Positions 38,745 through 48,095 are shown, numbered from the stretch's first letter. The stretch: DNA of 64,000 bases from Alphaproteobacteria bacterium UBA6411 (GCA_002438565.1 DJPN01000028.1:1-64000), one strand, 5' to 3'. Program-made: numbers and translations. The notes: a model not told the origin generated them from the letters alone.

Positions 38745-39005
38745 ATGAATAAAATATTTGTTGCTTTGCTGGTTTTGTTTTTTGTCGGATTCGGAACGCC
38801 CGTTTGCGCGCAAGAAAGCGCAAACGCCGAAACAACGGCCGAAAATCCTCAAGAATTGAAGGAAGGTTTGAAAGACGGATTGAAATACGGGTTAAAAGAC
38901 GGACTGAAAGAAGGATTGAAGAACGGAAATCAAAAAGCAACCGCTTCTTCAGGGAAAAGAAAACTGAAATACGGACTGAAAAACGGAAACAAAAAAGCCC
39001 GCTGA
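38745..39005 (+). CDS. Small secreted GLKx-repeat protein
   Basis: An 86-residue protein: signal peptide MNKIFVALLVLFFVGFGT ending near VCAQ, then a short acidic stretch and six to seven GLKx quartets (GLKDGLKYGLKDGLKEGLKN), a linker, and LKYGLKNGNKKAR. Leu and Lys repeat every fourth residue, so a helix would have a Leu stripe beside a Lys stripe. AAGGAG lies 8 bases before ATG 38745. I know of no such family. Gene pairing with the secreted SUMF1 protein suggests a common envelope function. Confidence 0.75.
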   Translation: MNKIFVALLVLFFVGFGTPVCAQESANAETTAENPQELKEGLKDGLKYGLKDGLKEGLKNGNQKATASSGKRKLKYGLKNGNKKAR

Positions 39006-39078
39006 ACACAGAGAGCCCCACAATTTCAGCTGTCAATATTCGCAGCAGTTCCATACAGGCAATAGCGTAAAAAAACAA

Positions 39079-39112
39079 CCCCGCAAGGAAATCCTTGCGG
39101 GGCGTTTTTTTT
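39079..39112. terminator. Strong bidirectional terminator
   Basis: CCCCGCAAGGA (39079-39089) pairs with TCCTTGCGGGG (39092-39102); T8 follows on the plus strand and a T-rich tract on the minus strand. It separates the convergent GLKx gene and ppdK. Confidence 0.9.
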
Positions 39113-39123
39113 GCTTTACGCGA

Positions 39124-41802
39124 TTAGGCGTTGCGTACAGCCGCCTGAGCCGCAGCCAAGCGCGCGATAGGCACGCGGAACGGCGAGCAGGAAACGTACG
39201 TCAAACCGACGCGGTGGCAGAAGTCGATCGTTGCCGGATCGCCGCCGTGTTCGCCGCAGATGCCCAATTTGATGTTCGGGCGGGTCTTGCGGCCTTTTTC
39301 GACAGCCATCTGAACCAGCTGGCCGACGCCTTCTTCGTCAATCGATTTGAACGGATCTTTGGCGAAGATGCCTTTGGCGACGTAATTCGGCAGGAAGGAT
39401 CCCGCGTCGTCACGGCTCATGCCCAAGGTGGTCTGCGTCAAGTCGTTCGTACCGAAGCTGAAGAATTCCGCTGTTTCGGCAACTTTGTCAGCCGTCAGAG
39501 CGGCGCGCGGCATTTCGATCATCGTGCCGACCATGTAGTTGAACTTGACACCGGCTTTTTCCATGACTTCGGCGGCTTTCTTGTCGATAATCGCTTTCAT
39601 CATGTCCAGTTCTTTCTTGGTGTCAATCAGCGGAACCATGACTTCGGGTTCAACCTGTTTGCCCAATTCTTTGGACGCTTCGACGGCGGCTTCAAAAATC
39701 GCCTGCGCCTGCATTTCCGTGATTTCGGGATAGGTCAAGCCCAAACGGCATCCGCGCAAGCCCAACATCGGGTTGGCTTCGTGCAGCTGGTGAACGCGGG
39801 ACTGGACGGCTTCCAAAGAAATGCCCAGTTCTTTCGCGATTTCGCGCTGTTCGGGTTCTTTCGTCGGCAGGAATTCGTGCAAAGGCGGATCCAGCAGACG
39901 AATCGTGACGTGCAAACCGTCCAGAGCCATAAACAGGCCCTTGAAGTCTTCGCGCTGATACGGCAGCAGTTTCGCCAACGCTTTGCGGCGATCTTCTTCG
40001 TTTTCAGCCAGAATCATTTCACGCATGTGTTTAATGCGCATCGGATCGAAGAACATGTGCTCCGTACGGCACAAACCGATGCCTTCGGCACCGAATTTGC
40101 GCGCAACCTGCGCGTCGTGCGGCGTATCGGCGTTCGTGCGGACCTGCAGTTTGCGGAATTCGTCCGCCCAGCCCATGAACACGCCGAAATCGCCCGTCAA
40201 TTCGGCGTCTTTCAACGCGACGGCGCCGTTAATGACTTCACCCGTGGTGCCGTCCAGCGTGATAACGTCGCCTTCTTTGATTTCAACGCCTTTGATGGTC
40301 ATTTTCTTCGCCGCGTAGTCGACTTTGACATCGTGAGCGCCGCAAACAGCCGGCGTGCCCATACCGCGGGCAACGACCGCCGCGTGGGACGTCATGCCGC
40401 CGCGCGCCGTCAAAATGCCCTGCGAAGAGTGCATGCCGTGAATGTCTTCCGGCGACGTTTCAACGCGAACCAAAACGACTTTCTTGCCTTCTTCAGCCCA
40501 TTTTTCAGCGTCGTCGGCCGAGAAAACAACCTGACCGACAGCCGCGCCGGGGGACGCGTTCAAAGCCTGCGTCAACAGACGGCCGTCCTTAATGGCTTCT
40601 TTTTTGGCTTTCGGATCCAAAGTCGGGTGCAGCAAGTCGTCCAGCTGTTTCGGTTCAACGCGCATCAACGCCGTTTTCTTGTCGATCAAGCCTTCGTTGA
40701 CCATGTCAACGGCCATCTTGACGGCGGCAGCCGCGGTGCGTTTGCCGTTGCGGGTCTGCAGCATGTACAGTTTGCCGTTCTGAATGGTGAATTCCATATC
40801 CTGCATGTCGTGATAGTGTTTTTCCAACGTTTCACGAATGTCGCACAGCTGTTTGTACAGTTCGGGCATCGCTTCTTCCATGCAAGGCAGGTCAGAACCG
40901 CGTTCCTTTTTGCCTTCTTTGGAAATCTGCTGCGGCGTGCGGATACCCGCAACCACGTCTTCGCCCTGAGCTTTAATCAAGAATTCGCCGTAGAAAGCGT
41001 TTTTACCCGTGGACGGGTCGCGCGAGAAGCAAACACCCGTCGCGGAATCGTCGCCCGCGTTGCCGAACACCATCGTCTGAACGTTGACGGCGGTACCCCA
41101 ATCTTCGGGAATATCGTTCAATTTGCGGTAGTAAATGGCGCGGTCGACCATCCAGCTCATGAACACGGCGCCGATGCCGCCCCACAGCTGTTCAATGGAG
41201 TCCTGCGGAACGGGTTTGCCGAATTTTTCACCGATTTTTTTGTATTCGACAATCAGTTCTTTCAAATCGTCAACCGTCAAATCGGTATCGGATTTGTAGC
41301 CTTTTTTGTCCTTCAAAGCGCTCAAAGCGTGTTCAAAGTTTTCGTGTTTGACGCCCAGCACAACGTCGGAGTACATCTGCAGGAAACGACGATAGGAGTC
41401 GTAAGCGAAACGTTCGTCGCCCGAAGCTTTCGCCAAACCTTTGACGGTTTCGTCGTTCAAGCCCAAGTTCAGAACCGTGTCCATCATGCCCGGCATGGAA
41501 ATGCGCGCGCCCGAACGGACGGAAAACAGCAGCGGATCGTTCGGATCGGCGAATTTTTTGCCGACAATGGCTTCACAGTGTTTGATGCCTTCCTGAACCT
41601 GTTCTTTCAGATCCGCAGGGAACGTTTTGCCGTTCGCATAGTAATAAGTGCAAACTTCGGTCGAAATCGTAAAGCCCGGGGGAACGGGAATTCCGATCGC
41701 GCTCATTTCAGCCAGGTTCGCACCCTTGCCGCCCAACAGGTTTCTGTCGGAGGCATTTCCTTCGGCTTTTCCGTTGCCGAATTTATAAACCCATTTTGTC
41801 AT
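39124..41802 (-). CDS. ppdK: Pyruvate, phosphate dikinase
   Basis: An 892-residue, full-length PPDK, which interconverts pyruvate + ATP + Pi with PEP + AMP + PPi. The ATP-grasp N-terminus opens KFGNGKAEGN...LLGGKGANLAEM; the swivelling domain has the phospho-histidine motif GGMTSHAAVVARGMG; the TIM-barrel PEP domain has GLCRTEHMFF and the terminal KLGICGEHGGDP...YVSCSPFRVPIARL. Seventeen bases downstream of glyS and in the same direction, so it may be co-transcribed with the glycyl-tRNA synthetase genes. Suggests a PPi-linked or gluconeogenic central metabolism. Confidence 0.97.
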   Translation of the reverse strand: MTKWVYKFGNGKAEGNASDRNLLGGKGANLAEMSAIGIPVPPGFTISTEVCTYYYANGKTFPADLKEQVQEGIKHCEAIVGKKFADPNDPLLFSVRSGARISMPGMMDTVLNLGLNDETVKGLAKASGDERFAYDSYRRFLQMYSDVVLGVKHENFEHALSALKDKKGYKSDTDLTVDDLKELIVEYKKIGEKFGKPVPQDSIEQLWGGIGAVFMSWMVDRAIYYRKLNDIPEDWGTAVNVQTMVFGNAGDDSATGVCFSRDPSTGKNAFYGEFLIKAQGEDVVAGIRTPQQISKEGKKERGSDLPCMEEAMPELYKQLCDIRETLEKHYHDMQDMEFTIQNGKLYMLQTRNGKRTAAAAVKMAVDMVNEGLIDKKTALMRVEPKQLDDLLHPTLDPKAKKEAIKDGRLLTQALNASPGAAVGQVVFSADDAEKWAEEGKKVVLVRVETSPEDIHGMHSSQGILTARGGMTSHAAVVARGMGTPAVCGAHDVKVDYAAKKMTIKGVEIKEGDVITLDGTTGEVINGAVALKDAELTGDFGVFMGWADEFRKLQVRTNADTPHDAQVARKFGAEGIGLCRTEHMFFDPMRIKHMREMILAENEEDRRKALAKLLPYQREDFKGLFMALDGLHVTIRLLDPPLHEFLPTKEPEQREIAKELGISLEAVQSRVHQLHEANPMLGLRGCRLGLTYPEITEMQAQAIFEAAVEASKELGKQVEPEVMVPLIDTKKELDMMKAIIDKKAAEVMEKAGVKFNYMVGTMIEMPRAALTADKVAETAEFFSFGTNDLTQTTLGMSRDDAGSFLPNYVAKGIFAKDPFKSIDEEGVGQLVQMAVEKGRKTRPNIKLGICGEHGGDPATIDFCHRVGLTYVSCSPFRVPIARLAAAQAAVRNA

Positions 41803-41818
41803 GGTGGTTAGATTCTCC

Positions 41819-43972
41819 TTAACCTTCTATTGCAGAAAAATCGGCGATGCCGTCCATCGCGCCGACAATCATCGACAGCAGACGCAAACGGTTGGCACGC
41901 AGCCGCACATCGTCGCAGTTTACTTGGACTTTGTCAAAGAAAGCGTCGACAGGCCGGCGCAAAGCCGCCAGATCCGCCATCGCCCCTGTGAAATCGTCCG
42001 AAGCAATCTTGTTTGAACTGTTTACCACAATTTTACCCAGCGCGTCAAACAATGCTCCTTCCTGCGGCAGAACAAACAGGTTTTTGTCCGCCGTTTCGGT
42101 GTAAGAGCATTTGTCTTTCGCCGATTCGATGCGCACGATGTTCGCCGCGCGGCGGAAAGCCGTCAGCAAATTCGCGCCGTCGTCCGTCGAAAGCAAGCCC
42201 CGCAAGGCTTTGACACGCGCCAGCATGCGAACCAGATCCAGACCCGACAGGTCGTTGTTCCGGCTCAAGTTGTAAACAGCCGTAATGTAGTCGTGGCGCA
42301 CGCCTTTGTCCTTCATCGCAACTTTCAAGCGTTCGGCTATGAACGCGATGAGCAGATTCATCTGGCGCACGGACCAGTTGACCAAAACGGTCGGTTCACC
42401 GTTCGATTCGCGTTTTTCCGATTTTGTCATCGCTTCTTGAACCGCGGTTTGAATCGATTCGCCATAGGCGGCGCGCGCGGCGTCAAAGATTTGCAAAATC
42501 GGCATTCTGACGTTGTTTTCAACAATCAGACGAATCACGCCCAGCGCCGCACGGCGCAGAGCGAACGGGTCTTTTGACCCCGTCGGCTTCTGGTCAATCA
42601 GCCAGAACCCGACCAAAGTGTCTATTTTGTCCGCCAAAGCCACCGCAATGCTGACGGGCGCGCTCGGGCAAGCGTCGTTCGGCCCCAGCGGCGAATAATG
42701 TTCGGCAATCGCTTCGGCGACGGCTTCGTTTTCGCCGTCGTGGCGGGCGTAGTAGCGTCCCATAACGCCCTGCAGTTCGGGGAATTCCCCGACCATGCCC
42801 GTCGACAAATCGGCTTTGCACAGCAAAGCGGCGCGGTCGGCGTCGGCGGCATCGGCGTTCGGAATGTATTTCAAAATTTCGGGCAGCAAAGCGCGCATGC
42901 GGGCAACCTTATCGGCAACCGACCCCAGTTTCGCATGGAACACGCGTTCTTTGAGCTTTTCGGCTTTGGACGCCAGAGTCGTTTTGCGGTCTTCATCCCA
43001 GAAGAATCGGGCGTCGGACAGGCGGGCGCGCAGCACGCGTTCGTTGCCCGCGACGATTTCCGCGCCGTTGTCCGCCGTTTTCATATTGGCGACAACGATA
43101 AAGCGCGGCGCCATTTTGCCGTTTTCATCGGTCATGCAGAAGTATTTCTGATTCGTGCGCATGGACGTAATCAAAACTTCCTGCGGGACGGTCATAAAGT
43201 CGTCGTCGATTTTGCCCATCAAAGGAACGGGATATTCCGCCAATCCCGTGACTTCGTTCAGCAAACCGTTGTCTTCCAACAGCTTGTAGCCCGCTTCTTT
43301 TGCCAAGGCATGCGCCTTTTCGGTGATGATTTGACGGCGTTCGGCAGGGTCGATAATCACAAAAGCGTCGCGGATTTTCTTTTCGTAGTCCGCAAAGTCC
43401 TTGACCGCAAATTCCGCAGGGGCAAGGAAGCGATGCCCGCGCGTCGTGTTGCCCGATTTCACGCCTGCGAATTCGACGGGAACGACCGCGCCGCCGAACA
43501 GGCATAAAATGCTGTGAAGCGGGCGAACCCAATGTTCTTTGTGGCTGTTCCAACGCATGGATTTCGGCCACGGAAATGACGCCAGCATTGCCGAAACGGC
43601 TTCCTGCAAGACTTCCGTCGTCGGACGCCCTTTGTGCGACAGGGTCGCGAAGTAAAACGTGCCTTTCGGCGTTTCGCGCGTTGTCAGCTGCTCTTTGGTC
43701 AACCCCGTCGATTTCAAAAATCCGTTCAAAGCCTGTTCGGGCGCGGAAACGGACGGTCCTTTGCGTTCTTCGGTCAAATCAGCCTGCGATGCGGGCAAAC
43801 CGTCGACGACCAGCCCGACGCGGCGCGGAGTCACGAACGATTTAACCGTCGTGTACGCCAGTTCGTTTTTCTTCAGCGTTTCGGTAAGGAAGCGTTCGAC
43901 TTCCGCCGCGGCATCCGCCTGCATGCGGGCGGGAATTTCTTCGGAAAACAGTTCAAGGAAAAATTCGCTCAT
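41819..43972 (-). CDS. glyS: Glycyl-tRNA synthetase beta subunit
   Basis: A 717-residue beta subunit of the bacterial alpha2beta2 GlyRS: MSEFFLELFSEEIPARMQ at the N-terminus, then FPKSMRW-type motif (FPWPKSMRWNSH), FLAPAEF, VPQEVLITSMRTNQKYF and an HD-like and anticodon-binding C-terminal half with DPFALRRAALGVIRL. Starts 4 bp after glyQ ends, and its length is normal for the family. Needed with GlyQ to charge tRNA-Gly. Confidence 0.97.
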   Translation of the reverse strand: MSEFFLELFSEEIPARMQADAAAEVERFLTETLKKNELAYTTVKSFVTPRRVGLVVDGLPASQADLTEERKGPSVSAPEQALNGFLKSTGLTKEQLTTRETPKGTFYFATLSHKGRPTTEVLQEAVSAMLASFPWPKSMRWNSHKEHWVRPLHSILCLFGGAVVPVEFAGVKSGNTTRGHRFLAPAEFAVKDFADYEKKIRDAFVIIDPAERRQIITEKAHALAKEAGYKLLEDNGLLNEVTGLAEYPVPLMGKIDDDFMTVPQEVLITSMRTNQKYFCMTDENGKMAPRFIVVANMKTADNGAEIVAGNERVLRARLSDARFFWDEDRKTTLASKAEKLKERVFHAKLGSVADKVARMRALLPEILKYIPNADAADADRAALLCKADLSTGMVGEFPELQGVMGRYYARHDGENEAVAEAIAEHYSPLGPNDACPSAPVSIAVALADKIDTLVGFWLIDQKPTGSKDPFALRRAALGVIRLIVENNVRMPILQIFDAARAAYGESIQTAVQEAMTKSEKRESNGEPTVLVNWSVRQMNLLIAFIAERLKVAMKDKGVRHDYITAVYNLSRNNDLSGLDLVRMLARVKALRGLLSTDDGANLLTAFRRAANIVRIESAKDKCSYTETADKNLFVLPQEGALFDALGKIVVNSSNKIASDDFTGAMADLAALRRPVDAFFDKVQVNCDDVRLRANRLRLLSMIVGAMDGIADFSAIEG

Positions 43973-43976
43973 CGTC

Positions 43977-44858
43977 TTATCCTTCCGCCGTCAAGTGACC
44001 GCGGCTTTTCAAATAGCCCTCGCAGCAGCCTTTTGCCAAAGCGCGCACACGCCCGATATAGGCGGCGCGTTCGGTTACGCTGATGACTCCGCGCGCGTCC
44101 AACAGGTTGAACAAATGCGACGCCTTGATGCACTGGTCGTAAGCGGGCAAAGGAATACCGTCCGCCAGCAGCTTTTGACATTCGCGTTCCGCGTCCTTGA
44201 AGTGCTGCAGCAGCATTTCCGTATCGGCGTATTCAAAGTTGTATTTCGAGTATTCGACCTCGTTTTCATGAAACACGTCGCCGTATTTCACGCCGTCGCC
44301 GTTAAAGTCCAAATCGTAAACGTTTTCAACACCTTGAATGTACATCGCCAAGCGTTCCAAACCGTACGTCAGTTCGGACGGCACGGGCGAACATTCAAAC
44401 CCGCCGACCTGCTGGAAGTAAGTGAACTGCGACACTTCCATGCCGTCGCACCAGACTTCCCAGCCCAGACCCCACGCGCCCAAAGTCGGACTTTCCCAGT
44501 CGTCTTCGACAAAACGGATGTCGTGGTGCATCGGATCGATTCCCAAACATTTTAAGCTGTCCAGATACAAATCCTGCACGTTTTCCGGCGACGGCTTCAT
44601 AATCACCTGAAACTGGTAATAGTGCTGCAAGCGGTTCGGGTTTTCACCGTAGCGGCCGTCGACGGGACGGCGGGACGGCTGAACATAAGCGGCCTTCCAA
44701 TGTTCGGGACCCAAAGCGCGCAAAATTGTCGCGGGATGGAACGTGCCCGCCCCGACTTCCATATCGTAAGGCTGCAAAATCACACATCCCTTGTCCGCCC
44801 AATAGCTTTGAAGCTTCAAGATAAGGGATTGAAAGTCTTTTCCTGTTTTATTGACCAT
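43977..44858 (-). CDS. glyQ: Glycyl-tRNA synthetase alpha subunit
   Basis: A 293-residue class II catalytic subunit: FQSLILKLQSYWADKGCVIL, QPYDMEVGAGTFHPATILRA, AYVQPSRRPVDGRYGENPNR and GLERLAMYIQGVENVYDL are diagnostic. ATG 44858 is chosen; the frame extends to a TTG at 44876 without a better ribosome site. A promoter with TTGACC-17-TATTTT lies 41 bp upstream. Forms the operon glyQ-glyS-(ppdK). Confidence 0.97.
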   Translation of the reverse strand: MVNKTGKDFQSLILKLQSYWADKGCVILQPYDMEVGAGTFHPATILRALGPEHWKAAYVQPSRRPVDGRYGENPNRLQHYYQFQVIMKPSPENVQDLYLDSLKCLGIDPMHHDIRFVEDDWESPTLGAWGLGWEVWCDGMEVSQFTYFQQVGGFECSPVPSELTYGLERLAMYIQGVENVYDLDFNGDGVKYGDVFHENEVEYSKYNFEYADTEMLLQHFKDAERECQKLLADGIPLPAYDQCIKASHLFNLLDARGVISVTERAAYIGRVRALAKGCCEGYLKSRGHLTAEG

Positions 44859-44898
44859 TGAATAACTCGAGCGCAAAAAGTTTTAAAACTTGTTGGAA

Positions 44899-44927
44899 AA
44901 AATACCGCCTAATCCTTGTTAGGTCAA
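44899..44927 (-). promoter_or_regulatory. Promoter of glyQ-glyS
   Basis: On the minus strand TTGACC (44927-44922), a 17-bp spacer and TATTTT (44904-44899). Confidence 0.65.
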
Positions 44928-44951
44928 GGGATTTGTACATCAAAAACAAAC

Positions 44952-45368
44952 TTAATACGCTTTGCCGAATTTATAGGGGCGGGCGGCGTTGTAATCCATT
45001 TTGGCGCGGATATGGGCTTCCAAATCGATTCCCTCCACCGCCGCCAGTTCCGTCAAACGGATGACCGCGTCGGCCAATTCGTCCTCGAACGTGTCTTTGA
45101 CATGCTTTTCAAACGCTTCCTTGGTTTTCCCCTCGGCTTTGAATGAGGCCATGTCGGCGTATTTTCCGCGGCGGCACGCCTCCAGCGCTTCGGACACTTC
45201 GCTGTGAATCAGCGCCAGACGGCGCGCGGTCTGCAGGGATTTTTCCTCTTGCAGCAAAGAGGGCGACTCCGCCAAAATCCGTTCAAGCTCGCGTTCCGTT
45301 TCATGAAAACCTTTGGCGGTCGAAATTTCCTTCGCGCGCGCCGCAATGTCGTTCAGCGTCAGCGTCAT
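44952..45368 (-). CDS. MazG-like nucleotide pyrophosphohydrolase
   Basis: A 138-residue all-helical MazG-type protein: LIHSEVSEALEACRRG carries the first metal-binding E-x-x-E pair and DTFEDELADAVIRLTELA the second E-x-x-D, followed by HIRAKMDYNAARPYKFGKAY, an ending common in this group. Such enzymes hydrolyse NTPs or dNTPs to the monophosphate. ATG 45368 overlaps the preceding gene's stop (ATGA). The frame extension to 45686 is antisense noise. Confidence 0.88.
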   Translation of the reverse strand: MTLTLNDIAARAKEISTAKGFHETERELERILAESPSLLQEEKSLQTARRLALIHSEVSEALEACRRGKYADMASFKAEGKTKEAFEKHVKDTFEDELADAVIRLTELAAVEGIDLEAHIRAKMDYNAARPYKFGKAY

Positions 45369-46204
45369 TTTCCGAAAAAGCCCGCAATTCTCTGCCAAAC
45401 GCGGCGGCGGCGCTGACGGGCGGCGTCCTTGTCTTCGCGTTCTTCCAAATACATGGCCAGTCTGCCTTTTGCTTCCTGCAGCAAATCGTTCGTCCGCGCC
45501 AGCGTAAAGCAGGTCGGCGTGTCCACCCAATCGCCGCGCCCTTTGCCGCACGGGGTTTTGGACTGCACTTTTTTGACCGCGCCGCCCAAAGCGGGAAACA
45601 GGCTTTTTCCCAAAAAGCCCATAGTCTGCATTTTGACGGTTTCGACTTTGTAATCCGCGCGCTTCAAAGTGTAAGCGTTGTTGCACCGCGTCAAAATCTG
45701 CGCCAAACGGCCGTGAACTTTGGCGATGTCGCGCGTGTCCGCGGCCTCCAAAGCCGATTGGAAATCCTCGTCCTTTTCAATTTCGGATTCAAAAAAATCG
45801 GACGGGGAATCCTCCATGTTGTCAAGGATTTCCGCAACGTTCAATCCGTCCTCTTCGGGGTCCAGATCCAGCCGTTCATGCATCACGCCGCGCACGACCA
45901 GCGATAAAATCGTGTCGAACAAATCCTGTTCCGCGCCCGTCGAAGCCAATGTTTCGCCGAACTCCTCCGCCTTTTTATCCAACGCCTGCCGCGCGCGGTA
46001 CAAATCCAGCCATTGTTCGGGATTGTCTTTATCTTTAAGCAGTTCGGCCGCTTTGTTTTTTTCCAGCGGTTTGACGATGGCGCCCAAAGCCCGCACATCC
46101 TTCAACGTTCGGGCGGCTTCGACCAGTTCCGACGTCTTCCAGTGTTCCAGAGCGTCTTTGATTTCTTTGTCGTTGTTAAAATCGATTTGTTCGCCGATAG
46201 GCAT
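45365..46204 (-). CDS. Hypothetical acidic protein coupled to MazG-like gene
   Basis: A 279-residue soluble protein, no known domain seen. N-terminal half is acidic and helical (NDKEIKDALEHWKTSELVEA, PLEKNKAAELLKDKDNPEQW), the centre strongly acidic (DLDPEEDGLN), and the end basic (REDKDAARQRRRRVWQRIAG). ATG 46204 follows GAGG by 7 bases. It overlaps the mazG-like gene by four bases, so they are co-translated. Confidence 0.75.
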   Translation of the reverse strand: MPIGEQIDFNNDKEIKDALEHWKTSELVEAARTLKDVRALGAIVKPLEKNKAAELLKDKDNPEQWLDLYRARQALDKKAEEFGETLASTGAEQDLFDTILSLVVRGVMHERLDLDPEEDGLNVAEILDNMEDSPSDFFESEIEKDEDFQSALEAADTRDIAKVHGRLAQILTRCNNAYTLKRADYKVETVKMQTMGFLGKSLFPALGGAVKKVQSKTPCGKGRGDWVDTPTCFTLARTNDLLQEAKGRLAMYLEEREDKDAARQRRRRVWQRIAGFFGK

Positions 46205-46277
46205 GCAAAACCTCATTCGTTTGTCCGTATTTTGAGCAAACGGCCGGTCAAAGTCAACACCGATTTCACTTTTACGC

Positions 46278-46307
46278 TTGGCAAACGGCGGGCTTTTGCT
46301 TTAGAAT
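46278..46307 (+). promoter_or_regulatory. Promoter of thpR-truB-rpsO
   Basis: TTGGCA (46278-46283), an 18-bp spacer and TAGAAT (46302-46307), 35 bp before the thpR start. Confidence 0.6.
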
Positions 46308-46342
46308 CCGTCACAAACCGAAACAAATAAAGGATAACGGCC

Positions 46343-46897
46343 ATGATTCGCTTGTTCGCAGGAATAGAATTCCCCGAAAACATCAAAGACCAGCTGTACG
46401 CCTTGCGCGGCGGCGTTCCGGGAGCCGTTTGGACGGAACGCGAAAATCTGCACATCACTTTGCGATTCATCGGCAACATTGACGAAGACGACGCGGGTTA
46501 CCTGCACGACGGTTTGCTGCAAATCCAAGCTCCCGCTTTTTCGCTAGCCATGACGCAAGTCGGATTTTTTGCGACGGGTTCGCAAATGCGGCATTTATGG
46601 GCGGGCGTCAGCTATTATCAGCCGCTGGATTTTCTGCATGACAAAATCGAAAGCGTCGTCAACCGCCACGGTTTGGGCGCGGACAAACACAAATTCCACG
46701 CGCACGCCACTTTGGCGAAGCTGTACGGCACAACGGCGGAAGACGTGCAGAAATTCATCGAATACAACAACCTGTTCCGTTCCGATGAATTTTATGTCGA
46801 CCACTTTACGCTGTTTTCCAGTCATCCGCGCACGGACGGCGACGGATCGTATTACCGCGTGGAAGCGCAGTATCCCCTGTTCGGCTATTACGGTTGA
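46343..46897 (+). CDS. thpR: RNA 2',3'-cyclic phosphodiesterase (2'-5' RNA ligase family)
   Basis: A 184-residue 2H phosphoesterase. Starts MIRLFAGIEFPENIKDQLY; the two catalytic HxTx motifs are HITL (about residues 36-39) and HATL (about 120-123), each followed by the family's hydrophobic strand. Members open 2',3'-cyclic phosphate RNA ends and can ligate 2'-5' in vitro. First gene of a plus-strand run into truB. Confidence 0.92.
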   Translation: MIRLFAGIEFPENIKDQLYALRGGVPGAVWTERENLHITLRFIGNIDEDDAGYLHDGLLQIQAPAFSLAMTQVGFFATGSQMRHLWAGVSYYQPLDFLHDKIESVVNRHGLGADKHKFHAHATLAKLYGTTAEDVQKFIEYNNLFRSDEFYVDHFTLFSSHPRTDGDGSYYRVEAQYPLFGYYG

Positions 46898-46902
46898 AAA
46901 AC

Positions 46903-47850
46903 ATGGGCAGAAAACGCAAGGGCGATTTGGTCGACGGCTGGGTGATTTTGGACAAGCCCGCGGGGCTTGGCTCCACAACGGCGGTGTCGATTGTGCGCCG
47001 CCTGTTCAACGCGCAAAAGGCGGGACACGCGGGAACGCTCGACCCCGCGGCGTCGGGCGTGTTGCCGATTGCCTTGGGCGAAGCGACAAAAACGATTCCT
47101 TACGTTATGGACGGGGAAAAAAATTACGCTTTCACCGTTTTGTTCGGCAGTTCAACGACAACCGACGACGCCGAAGGTGAAGTTTCCGCGACGACGGACA
47201 AAATCCCGACGGAGGCGGAGATTCGCGCCGTTCTGCCGTCTTTTGTCGGCGAAATCGACCAAGTGCCGCCCAAGTATTCCGCCATTCATGTCGACGGCAA
47301 GCGGGCGTACGATTTGGCGCGCGAAAACAAAACGGTCGATCTCGCGCCGCGCAGGATTCGGATTCATTTGCTGGAAATGACGGGATTTTCGGGACAAAGC
47401 GCGGATTTCACGGTCAACTGTTCCAAGGGGACGTATGTTCGCTCGATTGCGCGGGATTTGGCGGAAAAGCTGGGAAGTTTGGGGCATGTAACGGCTTTGC
47501 GCCGCTTAAAATGCGCAAAATTTTCGATTCAAAACACGTTTTCGCTGGAATATCTGAAATCAAAAGAGCATAGTTCTTTATGGACGGATGTGCTTTTGCC
47601 CGTTGAAACCGTGCTGGACGGCATCCCTGCTCTGGCTGTTACGGAAACGCAGGCACAACTGTTGTCGAACGGCGGATTTTTGCCCGCGCCCGATTTAACC
47701 GACGGCGTGTATCAAGCAAAATCCGGCGGCCGTTTGACGGCAATCGTCCGCGTGCTGGACGGACAAATCCGCCCCGTACGCGTCATCAACCGACATGATT
47801 TAGGAGAATACGATGTCGATTACTCAAGAACGCAAACAGGAACTGATTAA
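46903..47850 (+). CDS. truB: tRNA pseudouridine(55) synthase
   Basis: A 315-residue TruB: GWVILDKPAGLGSTTAV, the catalytic Asp in AGHAGTLDPAASGVLPIALG, VPPKYSAIHVDGKRAYDLAR and CSKGTYVRSIARDLAEKLG are diagnostic. ATG 46903 lies 6 bp after thpR ends; an in-frame TTG at 46894 is an alternative start. Its last 12 codons overlap rpsO by 38 bp, more than usual, so rpsO's ribosome site (GGAGA) lies inside truB. Confidence 0.95.
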   Translation: MGRKRKGDLVDGWVILDKPAGLGSTTAVSIVRRLFNAQKAGHAGTLDPAASGVLPIALGEATKTIPYVMDGEKNYAFTVLFGSSTTTDDAEGEVSATTDKIPTEAEIRAVLPSFVGEIDQVPPKYSAIHVDGKRAYDLARENKTVDLAPRRIRIHLLEMTGFSGQSADFTVNCSKGTYVRSIARDLAEKLGSLGHVTALRRLKCAKFSIQNTFSLEYLKSKEHSSLWTDVLLPVETVLDGIPALAVTETQAQLLSNGGFLPAPDLTDGVYQAKSGGRLTAIVRVLDGQIRPVRVINRHDLGEYDVDYSRTQTGTD

Positions 47851-48082
47851 AGAATTTGCTATCAAAGAAGGCGATACGGGTTCGCCCGAAGTACAGGTCG
47901 CCATCCTGTCCGAACGCATTAAAAACTTGACCGAACACTTGAAAAGCCACGACAAGGATTTCCATTCCCGCCGCGGTTTGTTGATTATGGTCGGTCAGCG
48001 CCGCCGTTTGCTGGACTATGTCAAGAGCAAAGATCAGTCCCGTTACGAAAGCTTGATTACCCGTCTGGGTCTGCGCCGCTAA
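47813..48082 (+). CDS. rpsO: 30S ribosomal protein S15
   Basis: An 89-residue S15, full length: MSITQERKQELIKEFAIKEG then DTGSPEVQVAILSERIKNLT, HSRRGLLIMVGQRRRLLDYV and a C-terminal YESLITRLGLRR. Binds 16S rRNA at the three-way junction of helices 20-22. Starts inside truB and is followed by pnp, the conserved truB-rpsO-pnp order. Confidence 0.97.
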   Translation: MSITQERKQELIKEFAIKEGDTGSPEVQVAILSERIKNLTEHLKSHDKDFHSRRGLLIMVGQRRRLLDYVKSKDQSRYESLITRLGLRR

Positions 48083-48095
48083 GCGCATCAGTTCT

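Noticed and set aside
39214..41811. An 865-codon open frame antisense to ppdK
   Set aside because: It mirrors ppdK exactly; the strong codon bias of this genome leaves long antisense frames open. No ribosome site, no domain, and ppdK itself is unmistakable.
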